Assembly: GCF_000174015.1 (NCBI RefSeq)
Contig: NZ_ACFE01000001.1
Location: 62,001 to 126,000, forward strand
Source of the DNA: Lancefieldella rimae ATCC 49626
GTDB taxonomy: Bacteria; Actinomycetota; Coriobacteriia; Coriobacteriales; Atopobiaceae
Direction: 5' to 3'
DNA length: 64,000 nt
The notes beneath the pieces were generated by a model. The model was not told where the DNA came from. It made no database searches and was given only the letters and a program-made list of their open reading frames with translations. Of this stretch, positions 1 through 8,153 are shown one piece after another; within the stretch, counting starts at the first letter, position 1; each line of letters opens with the position of its first letter. Position numbers and translations under genes: made by a program.

Positions 1-464
1 TGGCTCGGGCTTGTGCGGAGCTCTTCAGTGGTATGCAGGAAGACCCGGCTGCCCATCTGCGTAAACAGTTCTTTGAAGAGGGAAACCACGAGATGGTCAT
101 TGTTCGCGACATCCCGTTTTCTTCTACCTGCGAGCATCATATTCTGCCGTTTGTGGGAAAGGCTCACGTATGCTATATCCCCAAAGGAGGCCGTATTACC
201 GGGCTCTCTAAAATAGCCCGCTGCGTGATGGGGTATTCGCGTCGCCTACAAGTGCAAGAGCGGCTTTGTGGCCAGGTGGCCGACGCGATGATGGCCGAAC
301 TTGATCCTTTGGGCGTACTGGTTGTCATGGAAGCAGAACATACCTGTATGACCATGCGAGGCGTTAGGAGCGCCGGTGCGCTGACGCTTACCTCAGCGGT
401 GAGGGGCATCTTTAAGGATAACGAGAAGACCCGCGCAGAAGCCATGCGTCTTTTGGGTTTGTAG
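1..464 (+). CDS. folE: GTP cyclohydrolase I, 5' end outside window
   Basis: Converts GTP to 7,8-dihydroneopterin triphosphate, the first step of folate synthesis. The open frame runs from the window edge (codons in phase with base 3) to the TAG at 462-464, so only the last ~150 residues are visible. The zinc-ligand segment CEHHILPF, the GLSKIAR segment and the C-terminal [10 protein letters not shown] motif (third zinc ligand Cys) are intact. folC starts 8 bases downstream, so the two are very probably co-transcribed. The true start lies upstream of the window. Confidence 0.95.
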   Translation, partial: ARACAELFSGMQEDPAAHLRKQFFEEGNHEMVIVRDIPFSSTCEHHILPFVGKAHVCYIPKGGRITGLSKIARCVMGYSRRLQVQERLCGQVADAMMAELDPLGVLVVMEAEHTCMTMRGVRSAGALTLTSAVRGIFKDNEKTRAEAMRLLGL

Positions 465-472
465 GGAGATCA

Positions 473-1888
473 ATGTCATATCACATACCGTTTGAGGTGA
501 GCGATTACACCTATGAGCAGGCCATGTCGGCGCTTCAAGCTACTAAAAAATTTGGTATTCAGCCTCTTTTGGAATCTGTTTCGGAGATGCTTCTTGAGCT
601 GAAGAACCCTGATGAATGTTTCAAGAGCGTACAGATTGCGGGCACTAACGGCAAGACTTCAACATCGCGCTATACCGCAGCGTTTTTGCGCGGGGAGGGT
701 CTGAAAACGGCTCTTTATACTTCACCTGAGCTGATGAAGTATACCGAACGCATGGAAATAGACGGCGTACCTGTGACGGAAGAGGTATTTGGGCACGGCA
801 TTGCCGCCGCCGTGGCTGCAGGCAAGCGCGTAAATGCCGCACGTATTGCAGCAGGCAGACGCGCCTATGACATTACCGAGTTTGACCTTTTGACGGTAGC
901 CGCACTTACGGTTTTTGCAGAGGCAGGCGTTGATGTTGCGGTACTGGAGTGTGGTATGGGAGGCCGTTGGGATGCCACGTCAGCGGCAAAAAACATCACC
1001 TCTGTAGCCATCACCGGCATAGGCCTTGATCATACCCGTATTTTAGGCAATACGCTCGAAGAAATTGCAGGTGAGAAAGCCGCCATCATACAAAGAGGTC
1101 GCAGCTGTGTGCTTGGCGTGGGAACGGCAACACCCGTATCCGTGGAGGAGGTCTTTCTTTCCCGTGCGGCTGAACAAGGGGTAGTTCCAACGCTGCTCCG
1201 CGCAACTGACGTTTGCGACGTAGCAGGGGAGATGCAGGAAGGTATGGTACGGCACCATGCCGATCTTCCGTGTGCAACGTTTGCCATAACCAAGCATCCC
1301 GCACGCCTTGGCTTTCCTCTTGAACTGACGGTAAAAACACCACGAGCAACTCACGGAGACCTTGCGGCGCTCAAACCAAGGTATCAGGCCGCAAATATTG
1401 CGCTGGCCCTGTGCCTTGCGGAAGATTTTCTCGACCGAGCGCTTGATGCGGATAAGGCATTTGATGCGGCAATCAGCTGTCCGACGCCCGGTCGTTTTCA
1501 GCTCTTGCGTCCGGATCCTCTGGTGCTTATTGATGCGGCGCATAACCCGCAGTCGGTGGCAACATTTCTGACAGCCATTCGCGACGTTGAACCCAACCTA
1601 CTTCATCGGCCCAAACTCTTGACCGCTGTTTTGGCCGATAAAGATGTTTTTGGTATTGCGGAACTTCTCGCCAAGGAATTCCCTGCCGTGATTGTGACGC
1701 AAACGGATTCCGCGCGTGCGTTGCCGGCAGATGAACTGGCAAAGATATATCGAGATCTAGGGGCACGGGTAGAGGACGTTTTTCCCACGGTGGAAAAGGC
1801 CGTGTGTGCTCTTGCTCGTGAATCATATGTGGCTTGCGGTACCATTACGCTGGCAGGAGAAGTGATGTCGTCTTTGAGAGATTTGTAA
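473..1888 (+). CDS. folC: Bifunctional dihydrofolate synthase / folylpolyglutamate synthase
   Basis: Mur-ligase family enzyme of 471 residues that adds glutamate to dihydropteroate and to reduced folates, using ATP. The P-loop GTNGKTS is at residues 57-63, followed by the Mur-ligase central domain (LECGMGGRWDATS) and the C-terminal ligase domain (LIDAAHNPQSV). The ATG is preceded by GGAG a few bases upstream and lies directly behind folE. Whether it has both activities or only the FPGS activity cannot be read from sequence. The family assignment is secure. Confidence 0.95.
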   Translation: MSYHIPFEVSDYTYEQAMSALQATKKFGIQPLLESVSEMLLELKNPDECFKSVQIAGTNGKTSTSRYTAAFLRGEGLKTALYTSPELMKYTERMEIDGVPVTEEVFGHGIAAAVAAGKRVNAARIAAGRRAYDITEFDLLTVAALTVFAEAGVDVAVLECGMGGRWDATSAAKNITSVAITGIGLDHTRILGNTLEEIAGEKAAIIQRGRSCVLGVGTATPVSVEEVFLSRAAEQGVVPTLLRATDVCDVAGEMQEGMVRHHADLPCATFAITKHPARLGFPLELTVKTPRATHGDLAALKPRYQAANIALALCLAEDFLDRALDADKAFDAAISCPTPGRFQLLRPDPLVLIDAAHNPQSVATFLTAIRDVEPNLLHRPKLLTAVLADKDVFGIAELLAKEFPAVIVTQTDSARALPADELAKIYRDLGARVEDVFPTVEKAVCALARESYVACGTITLAGEVMSSLRDL

Positions 1889-2025
1889 AATCGTCTAATT
1901 TATAAGCAGATTCTTTATTCTTGTGTCTATCCGTCCCATTTTGGTTTACGATAGATGCGCTTGTGGTTCTTATTTTCTAACCGTTGCCCGCCACAGCTTC
2001 AAATCGATTCTAAGGAGTTCCCGAG

Positions 2026-2457
2026 ATGCAGGAAATTCTCGACCAGATCATCACCCCTGAGGTACGTATGGTCCTCTATCTTATGGTCATCTGTGTAGTT
2101 ATGCTCTACATCCTTTCCATTATCTACGTCATTCGTGACGCCCAGCGCCGCGGCGCAGAGCCTTGGTGGATGTGGGCGGTCATCTCGGTTGTTCCTATTG
2201 TGGGGCTTTTGGCGTATGTTATTTTGCGTCCAAGCAGCTACCTCATTGACCGTGAGGAGCAGGATTTAGACATTGCCCTTCGCGAGCACCAGCTTTCACA
2301 CTATGGCATCTGCCCCAAGTGCTCGGCACCCATTGACCGGGACTTTATCGTGTGTCCCATTTGCAATACGCAGGTACGCAATGTGTGTCCAACGTGCCAC
2401 CGTCCACTGAACGCAGACTGGAAGGTCTGTCCGTATTGCCGCACTCGTATCCAGTAG
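2026..2457 (+). CDS. Membrane protein with two C-terminal zinc ribbons
   Basis: Protein of 143 residues. Two hydrophobic helices span roughly residues 15-35 and 47-68, separated by a short basic loop (RDAQRRGAEPWW), an arrangement resembling the PLD-nuclease N-terminal membrane module. The C-terminal 45 residues carry four CxxC pairs (CPKC, CPIC, CPTC, CPYC), consistent with two zinc ribbons facing the cytoplasm. AAGGAG lies just upstream of the ATG. Function is unknown; such proteins are common single genes in Actinobacteria. Confidence 0.8.
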   Translation: MQEILDQIITPEVRMVLYLMVICVVMLYILSIIYVIRDAQRRGAEPWWMWAVISVVPIVGLLAYVILRPSSYLIDREEQDLDIALREHQLSHYGICPKCSAPIDRDFIVCPICNTQVRNVCPTCHRPLNADWKVCPYCRTRIQ

Positions 2458-2499
2458 TGTATCTATGGTTTTGTGCGTAGGACTGACAGAGACTATTAA

Positions 2500-2538
2500 G
2501 GCGGCTACTCGCAGCTTCTTGAAAGCGGGGTAGTCGCC
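2500..2538 (+). terminator. Hairpin between the zinc-ribbon gene and thrS
   Basis: GGCGGCTAC (2500-2508) pairs with GTAGTCGCC (2530-2538) with one G-U wobble, and a few inner pairs extend the stem. A moderately U-rich stretch follows. It may terminate the upstream gene or act as a thrS leader. No T-box consensus was seen. Confidence 0.45.
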
Positions 2539-2624
2539 GTTACATGTGTCTTTAAGGTCTTGTGCGTTTCTCGCTTAAAACTGATTGTGTGCATCAAGCG
2601 CAGAAAATAAGGAAGGTTTTATAT

Positions 2625-4391
2625 ATGAAGGTTCTCTACAATGACGGCCATGTAGGAGAAATCGATGATGCCGCTGAAGAGCTGCATGTTATTCGCCACA
2701 CCGCAGCCCACATTTTAGCTCAGGCTATCAAGCGTTTGTATCCTGAAGCAAAGTTTGCCTATGGTCCTGCCACCGAAAACGGCTTTTATTATGACGTAGA
2801 CCTTGGTGATACCAAGATCAACACGGAGGACTTTTCTGCTCTTGAAGCCGAGATGAAAAAGATTACCAAAGAGAATCTCAAAATCGAGACGTTTGAGCTT
2901 TCACGTGACGAGGCCATTAAGCTCATGGAAGAGCGTGGCGAGACGTATAAGGTAGAGCATATTGGTGATTTGGATCCCGCTGAGCGTATTACCTTCTATA
3001 AGCAGGGCGAATACATTGACATGTGCGTGGGGCCACACCTTCTCTACACTAAGGGTGTCAAGGCGTTCAAACTGACAGGCGTCTCAGGTGCATATTGGAA
3101 AGCCGACAAAAACAACAAAATGCTTACGCGTGTCAACGGTACGGCATTTGCGACAAAAGACGAGCTTGAACAGCACCTTAAGATGCTTGAGGAAGCCGAG
3201 AAGCGCGACCATCGCAAGATTGGCCGTGAAATGGAACTCTTTATGATGTCTGATTTCGGTCCGGGTTCTCCATTCTGGCTTCCCAATGGTATGGCAGTGC
3301 GCAATGCGTTGACTGACTACTGGCACGAGATGATGGTTAAGTTCAACTATGAAGAGGTGCTCACGCCACAGATTCTCTCGCGTTCTTTGTGGGAAACTTC
3401 AGGCCACTGGGATCACTACAAAGAGAATATGTATACCACGTCGGTCGATGAGGAAGACTTTGCCATTAAGCCTATGAACTGCCCTGGCGCGTGTCTTATT
3501 TATAAGAACCGTCCGCGTTCTTATCGCGATCTGCCCTTAAAGCTTGCCGAGGCCGGCCTCGATCACCGATATGAGATGAAGGGCGCTCTTCACGGTCTTT
3601 TCCGCGTGCGCGAGTTCACTCAAGACGATGCTCATATCTTTATTCGACCCGATCAGATTACCGAGCAGGTTGCCGATGCGTCACACTTGATTACCGCGTA
3701 CTATGCGCAGTTTGGCTTCCCGTATCGCGTTGAGCTTTCCACGCGTCCGGAGAATTCCATGGGTTCCGATGAGGATTGGGAGCGTGCGGAACAGGGCTTA
3801 AAGGATGCGCTTGAGTCCATGGGCATCGACTATGTGCTCAACGAGGGTGATGGCGCGTTCTATGGACCCAAGATTGACTTCCATCTTACGGATTGCTTGG
3901 GTCGCTCGTGGCAGTGCGGTACCATCCAGCTTGACTTCCAGCTTCCGCATAACTTTGAGCTTGAGTACGTTGACAGCGACGGCACCAAAAAGCAGCCCAT
4001 TATGATTCACCGTGCGGGCTTTGGTTCGTTTGACCGTTTTATCGGTATTCTTACCGAGCACTATGAGGGCAAATTCCCTGTTTGGCTGGCTCCCTGCCAG
4101 GTTAAAGTGTTGCCTGTGTCCGAGAAGTCCCGTGAGTATGCGCATGAGGTGGCCGGCGCTCTTCAGGCAGCCGGTATTCGCGTCAAGGTCGATAACCGCG
4201 ACGAGAAGATTGGCTATAAGATCCGTGAGGCTCGTTCCCTCGATCGTGTACCGTACATGCTGATTATTGGCGAGAAAGAAGTCGAGGCTCACAATATCTC
4301 TGTGCGCGATCGTTCAAACGAGACCGTTCAGAGCACGTTGGACGCCTTTATCGCAAAGGTATCAAAGGAGAATGACGAGCGTCTTGGCTAA
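2625..4391 (+). CDS. thrS: Threonyl-tRNA synthetase lacking the TGS domain
   Basis: Charges tRNA-Thr. The start is placed at 2625 because AAGGAAGG lies about 8 bases upstream; an earlier in-frame ATG at 2562 lacks a site. The product is 588 residues against about 640 in E. coli. Only about 20 residues precede the editing domain (HTAAHILAQ, HxxxH), so the N-terminal TGS domain is absent. Class II signatures are present: motif 2 (LHGLFRVREFTQDDAHIF) and motif 3 (IMIHRAGFGSFDRFIGIL), followed by the anticodon-binding domain. The last 20 bases overlap the next gene. Confidence 0.95.
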   Translation: MKVLYNDGHVGEIDDAAEELHVIRHTAAHILAQAIKRLYPEAKFAYGPATENGFYYDVDLGDTKINTEDFSALEAEMKKITKENLKIETFELSRDEAIKLMEERGETYKVEHIGDLDPAERITFYKQGEYIDMCVGPHLLYTKGVKAFKLTGVSGAYWKADKNNKMLTRVNGTAFATKDELEQHLKMLEEAEKRDHRKIGREMELFMMSDFGPGSPFWLPNGMAVRNALTDYWHEMMVKFNYEEVLTPQILSRSLWETSGHWDHYKENMYTTSVDEEDFAIKPMNCPGACLIYKNRPRSYRDLPLKLAEAGLDHRYEMKGALHGLFRVREFTQDDAHIFIRPDQITEQVADASHLITAYYAQFGFPYRVELSTRPENSMGSDEDWERAEQGLKDALESMGIDYVLNEGDGAFYGPKIDFHLTDCLGRSWQCGTIQLDFQLPHNFELEYVDSDGTKKQPIMIHRAGFGSFDRFIGILTEHYEGKFPVWLAPCQVKVLPVSEKSREYAHEVAGALQAAGIRVKVDNRDEKIGYKIREARSLDRVPYMLIIGEKEVEAHNISVRDRSNETVQSTLDAFIAKVSKENDERLG

Positions 4392-5169
4392 AACAACGCG
4401 AGAAATTCTCTCTGAGTATGCAGCTTATATGGGAACAAACCGCTGTCGGCTTGTTCCCATTTCTGCATGGGAGACGCTTCTGTCTGACGATGCATTGCAG
4501 GCACACGTTGGTGCGGTCGCGGCTCATGTTGGTGTGGCAAACGTTGGCACAGCGACTATCGATGCTCGCACGCTCAAGCCTCAGCTTATTGAGCCGCTTT
4601 GCGGGCGCCCCATCAGTGTCGTTGATGTGAAGGGCCGTGCGCGTGAGTTGGCAGCTTTACGTGAGTATGATTTCTCCGCTGCTTCTGCGATATCGTTTCT
4701 CGTTGCCGATGTACGAAGGTTTGGCTGTGAGCTCAGTCCTGCATGCAGGCTCGGTGCGTGGCTCGCCATTGACGAAGACCCTGGATTTCCAGGCTTTGTA
4801 ATCGTGGGTATTGCCAAGGACGCTGACGAACGTGTCGTGACGTTAGTTGAAGCCGTAGCGGCGGACGCCGATAAAATACAAGCAGCTTTTGGCTCAGATG
4901 AAGCGCGAGAGGCCAGGCGTACTTCTCGCCACCACGCCAACGACGCCGCAGCGGTGATGGCGGCATATCTACGCGCGCATCCCAAGGTGGCTGAAGTACG
5001 GTATCCGGGCCTTAAAGATACAGAACAGTTCAAAATTGCTTCGACACAGCTTGTTGGAGGGTTTGGCCCGATTGTGGATTTTCGGACCCAAGAGCTGCCC
5101 GATGTTTGGCAAAGACTTAAAGCCACCGATGACGATCCCAAGCAGCAAATATTGAATCTTGGGATATAA
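4372..5169 (+). CDS. Degenerate Cys/Met-metabolism PLP-fold protein
   Basis: Protein of 265 residues starting at ATG 4372 with AAAGGAG just upstream, inside the end of thrS. Residues about 175-245 (AAYLRAHPKVAEVRYPGL ... GGFGPIVDF) match the C-terminal domain of cystathionine gamma-synthase/methionine gamma-lyase enzymes. The N-terminal two thirds show no catalytic lysine motif (SxTKYxxGHSD) and no PLP-binding glycine loop that I can find. It is therefore probably catalytically dead or repurposed. The resemblance is seen; the loss of activity is inferred. A role tied to thrS is suggested only by the overlap. Confidence 0.6.
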   Translation: MTSVLAKTTREILSEYAAYMGTNRCRLVPISAWETLLSDDALQAHVGAVAAHVGVANVGTATIDARTLKPQLIEPLCGRPISVVDVKGRARELAALREYDFSAASAISFLVADVRRFGCELSPACRLGAWLAIDEDPGFPGFVIVGIAKDADERVVTLVEAVAADADKIQAAFGSDEAREARRTSRHHANDAAAVMAAYLRAHPKVAEVRYPGLKDTEQFKIASTQLVGGFGPIVDFRTQELPDVWQRLKATDDDPKQQILNLGI

Positions 5170-5234
5170 ATAAAGAAAGTTTGAGATGTAAATAGAGAAT
5201 TGTCGGTCAGCGGCGCATATTTGTCGGCGAACGC

Positions 5235-5243
5235 TGCTATAAT
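5235..5243 (+). promoter_or_regulatory. Extended -10 promoter of adhE
   Basis: TGCTATAAT is a perfect extended -10 element (TGnTATAAT) 38 bases before the adhE start. No good -35 box lies at the usual distance, as is common for extended -10 promoters. The 11-mer ATATTTGTCGG at 5217-5227 just upstream recurs at 18482-18492 before ackA. Confidence 0.65.
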
Positions 5244-5280
5244 TTGTACGATGTCTGTACCTAGTCCAGGAGGGGACCAG

Positions 5281-7899
5281 ATGACAAAGAAAGCAACAAA
5301 GATTGAGGATGTTGAAACTTTGCACGTTCGTCTCGCAGAGATGCGCGAGGCTCAAGCTGAGTTTGCAACATTTTCCCAAGAGCAGGTCGATAAGATCTTT
5401 TATGAGGCTGCTCTTGCTGCCGAGAAGGCACGTGTTCCTCTTGCTCACATGGCCGTTGAGGAGACCGGCATGGGCGTTATGGAGGATAAGGTCATTAAAA
5501 ACCACTATGCTGCGGAGTATATCTTCAACAAGTACAAGCATATGAAGACATGCGGTGTCGTTGAGGAAGACAAAGCCGGTGGATACAAGGTAGTCGCAGA
5601 GCCTATGGGTATTGTCGCGGCTGTCATTCCGACAACCAACCCCACTTCTACGGCAATCTTCAAGTCACTTCTCGCGCTCAAGACGCGCAACGCCATTCTC
5701 ATCTCGCCGCACCCGCGCGCAAAGGGCTGCACCATTGAGGCTGCCCGCATTGTTCGCGATGCTGCCGAGAAGGCCGGCTGCCCCAAGGGTATTATCGATT
5801 GGGTGCCAAGTCCAACCATTGAGCTTACCGCGGCCGTTATGGGCAACGCCGACATTATCTTGGCTACCGGTGGTCCCGGCATGGTCAACGCCGCCTATTC
5901 TTCGGGCAAGCCTGCGCTTGGCGTTGGCCCCGGCAACACACCTGCCATTATCGACGACACCGCCGATATCAAGCTTGCCGTCAATTCCATTATTCACTCA
6001 AAGACGTTTGACAACGGTATGATTTGCGCTTCCGAGCAGTCCGTGACCGTTCTTGATGGCGTCTACGATGAGGTTAAGAAAGAGTTTGCCGCGCGCGGCT
6101 GCTACTTCCTTAAGGGCAAGGAGCTCGACGCCGTCCGCAAGACCGTCATCATCAACGGTGCGGTCAACGCCGGTATCGTGGGTAAGTCAGCTCACTTCAT
6201 TGCCGAGACCGCCGGCGTTAAGGTTCCCGAGGGCACCAAGATTCTTATCGGCGAGGTTACATCCGTTGAGCCTTCCGAAGAGATGGCGCACGAGAAACTA
6301 TCACCCGTTCTTGGTATGTATCGCGCTAAGAACTTTGACGACGCTCTTGCCAAGGCCGAGCGTTTGGTTGCCGATGGCGGCTATGGTCACACCTCGTCTC
6401 TGTACGTTAATGTCAATGAGACCGAGAAGATCCAAAAGCACTATGAGGCAATGAAAACCTGCCGTATTCTCATCAATACACCATCTTCTCAGGGTGGCAT
6501 CGGAGACCTTTACAACTTCAAGATGACGCCATCTTTGACGCTGGGCTGCGGCACATGGGGCGGCAACTCCGTTTCCGGCAATGTTGGACCCCAGCACCTG
6601 CTGAACTACAAGTCTGTTGCAGAGAGGCGTGAAAACATGCTTTGGCTTCGTACTCCCGAGAAGGTTTACTTCAAGAAGGGCTGCATGCCCGTTGCTCTAC
6701 GCGAGCTCAAGGATGTCTACGACAAGAAGCGTGCCTTCATCGTTACCGACCAGTTCCTATACAAGTCCGGCTTCACTAAGAAGATTGAAGAGTCCCTCGA
6801 CGAGATGGGCATCGTTCATTCTTCGTTCTGGGATGTCGCTCCTGATCCAACGCTTCAGTGCGCTCTTGAAGGTCTTGCTCGCCTGCGCGCCTTTGAGCCC
6901 GATTGCATTATCGCCATCGGCGGTGGATCAGCCATGGATGCAGGTAAGATTATGTGGTCCATGTATGAGAACCCGGACGAGAACTTTGAGGACATGTCTG
7001 CGGACTTCATGGATATCCGCAAGCGTGTCTACAACTTCCCCAAGATGGGCAAGAAGGCGTTCTTTATTGCCATTCCGACCTCTTCGGGTACCGGCTCCGA
7101 GGTTACTCCGTTTGCCATTATTACCGATGCAGATACCGGCGTAAAATGGCCTGTCACTGACTACGAGCTCATGCCCAATATGGCCATCGTTGATACCGAC
7201 AACATGATGACGCAGCCTAAGGGTCTGACTTCCGCTTCCGGTATTGACGTTTTGACGCACTGCCTTGAGGCCTATGTCTCCATGATGGCTTCCGACTACA
7301 CCGATGGCCTGGCACTTCGTGGTATGAAGCTCGTCTTCGATTACCTGCCGCGCGCCTATGAGAATCCCAACGACGTTGAGGCTCGCGATCACATGGCAAA
7401 CGCTTCCTGCCTTGGTGGCCTTGCCTTTGCAAATGCGTTCCTTGGCGTGAACCACTCCATGGCTCACAAGCTGGGTGCCTTCCATCACATTCCTCACGGC
7501 TGGGCAAACGCCGTTATCCTCACACGCGTTATGCGCTATAACGCCTCCGAGCGTCCTGCCAAGATGGGTACCTTCCCGCAGTATGATCACCCACATACAC
7601 TGGCACGATATGCTGAAGCAGGTCGTTACTGTGGCGTTGAGGGCAAGGACGATTGGGATGTCTTCGAGAAGTTTGTGGCAAAGATCGAAGAGCTCAAAGA
7701 CTTTATTGGCGTTAAGAAGACGATTAAGGACTATGGCGTTGACGAGAAGTACTTCCTCGATACCCTCGATGCTATGTCTGAGCAGGCCTTTAACGATCAG
7801 TGCACCGGCGCCAATCCTCGCTATCCGCTGATTTCCGAGATTAAAGACCTTTATCTCGATTCTTATTACGGTCGCGAGGCAACAAGCTACGACATCTAA
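5281..7899 (+). CDS. adhE: Bifunctional acetaldehyde-CoA / alcohol dehydrogenase
   Basis: Reduces acetyl-CoA to ethanol in two NADH-dependent steps, regenerating NAD in fermentation. The product has 872 residues, the usual length. The N-terminal aldehyde dehydrogenase half carries the catalytic Cys in GMICASEQ (about residue 249). The C-terminal iron-dependent alcohol dehydrogenase half has GGGSAMDAGK, GTGSEVTPF and the metal-binding histidines in NHSMAHKLGAFHHIPHG. Start 5281 follows AGGAGGGG at 5269-5276. It is monocistronic, with its own promoter and a strong terminator. It functionally pairs with pfl, ackA and pta elsewhere in the window. Confidence 0.97.
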   Translation: MTKKATKIEDVETLHVRLAEMREAQAEFATFSQEQVDKIFYEAALAAEKARVPLAHMAVEETGMGVMEDKVIKNHYAAEYIFNKYKHMKTCGVVEEDKAGGYKVVAEPMGIVAAVIPTTNPTSTAIFKSLLALKTRNAILISPHPRAKGCTIEAARIVRDAAEKAGCPKGIIDWVPSPTIELTAAVMGNADIILATGGPGMVNAAYSSGKPALGVGPGNTPAIIDDTADIKLAVNSIIHSKTFDNGMICASEQSVTVLDGVYDEVKKEFAARGCYFLKGKELDAVRKTVIINGAVNAGIVGKSAHFIAETAGVKVPEGTKILIGEVTSVEPSEEMAHEKLSPVLGMYRAKNFDDALAKAERLVADGGYGHTSSLYVNVNETEKIQKHYEAMKTCRILINTPSSQGGIGDLYNFKMTPSLTLGCGTWGGNSVSGNVGPQHLLNYKSVAERRENMLWLRTPEKVYFKKGCMPVALRELKDVYDKKRAFIVTDQFLYKSGFTKKIEESLDEMGIVHSSFWDVAPDPTLQCALEGLARLRAFEPDCIIAIGGGSAMDAGKIMWSMYENPDENFEDMSADFMDIRKRVYNFPKMGKKAFFIAIPTSSGTGSEVTPFAIITDADTGVKWPVTDYELMPNMAIVDTDNMMTQPKGLTSASGIDVLTHCLEAYVSMMASDYTDGLALRGMKLVFDYLPRAYENPNDVEARDHMANASCLGGLAFANAFLGVNHSMAHKLGAFHHIPHGWANAVILTRVMRYNASERPAKMGTFPQYDHPHTLARYAEAGRYCGVEGKDDWDVFEKFVAKIEELKDFIGVKKTIKDYGVDEKYFLDTLDAMSEQAFNDQCTGANPRYPLISEIKDLYLDSYYGREATSYDI

Positions 7900-7944
7900 G
7901 TTTTTCTCGCTTCTGGTAGTGGTTTTGCCTTTGGTTTCTACACA

Positions 7945-7980
7945 AAAACGGTTGCTTGCAAATCTGCAGGCAGCCGTTTT
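7945..7980 (+). terminator. Rho-independent terminator of adhE
   Basis: A 15-bp stem (7945-7959 with 7966-7980, two G-U pairs, 6-base loop) is followed by a T-containing tail. Its 3' half merges into the repeat element that follows, so the repeat may have brought or captured the terminator. Confidence 0.8.
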
Positions 7981-8126
7981 GCCTTAGTGGTGCTTTTCTC
8001 GTGACGTAGGGAATTGGTACCAAATTGGATGTTTAGTGGTGATTTTATTCACCACTAAACGCTCAAATCCGAGAAAAACCACCACTAAACGTCATTTTTC
8101 CGGACAAAAACACCACTAAACTTCGA
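7949..8126. repeat. Intergenic repeat element, copy A (CACCACTAAAC family)
   Basis: About 175 bp closely similar to 28800-28975. It holds an inverted pair GTTTAGTGGTGA (8031-8042) / TCACCACTAAAC (8049-8060) with a 6-base loop. Two further direct copies of CACCACTAAAC follow at 8080-8090 and 8111-8121, so the starts are 30 and 31 bp apart. The stretch TTTTCTCGTGACGTAGGG (about 7994-8011) before the hairpin is also shared. It encodes nothing. No terminal inverted repeats or target duplication were recognised. Confidence 0.85.
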
Positions 8127-8153
8127 AATCGACCAAGATCTGTAATCAGGAGT

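Noticed and set aside
2458-2624. T-box riboswitch before thrS
   Set aside because: A hairpin exists but no T-box consensus or specifier-antiterminator arrangement was found.
6928-7596. Long antisense open frame (222 codons) inside adhE
   Set aside because: It is a shadow of the high-confidence adhE frame, with no ribosome site and no family resemblance.
8031-8121. CRISPR array
   Set aside because: The repeat is only 11 bp with one inverted unit; there are no cas genes and the spacers are shared between the two copies.
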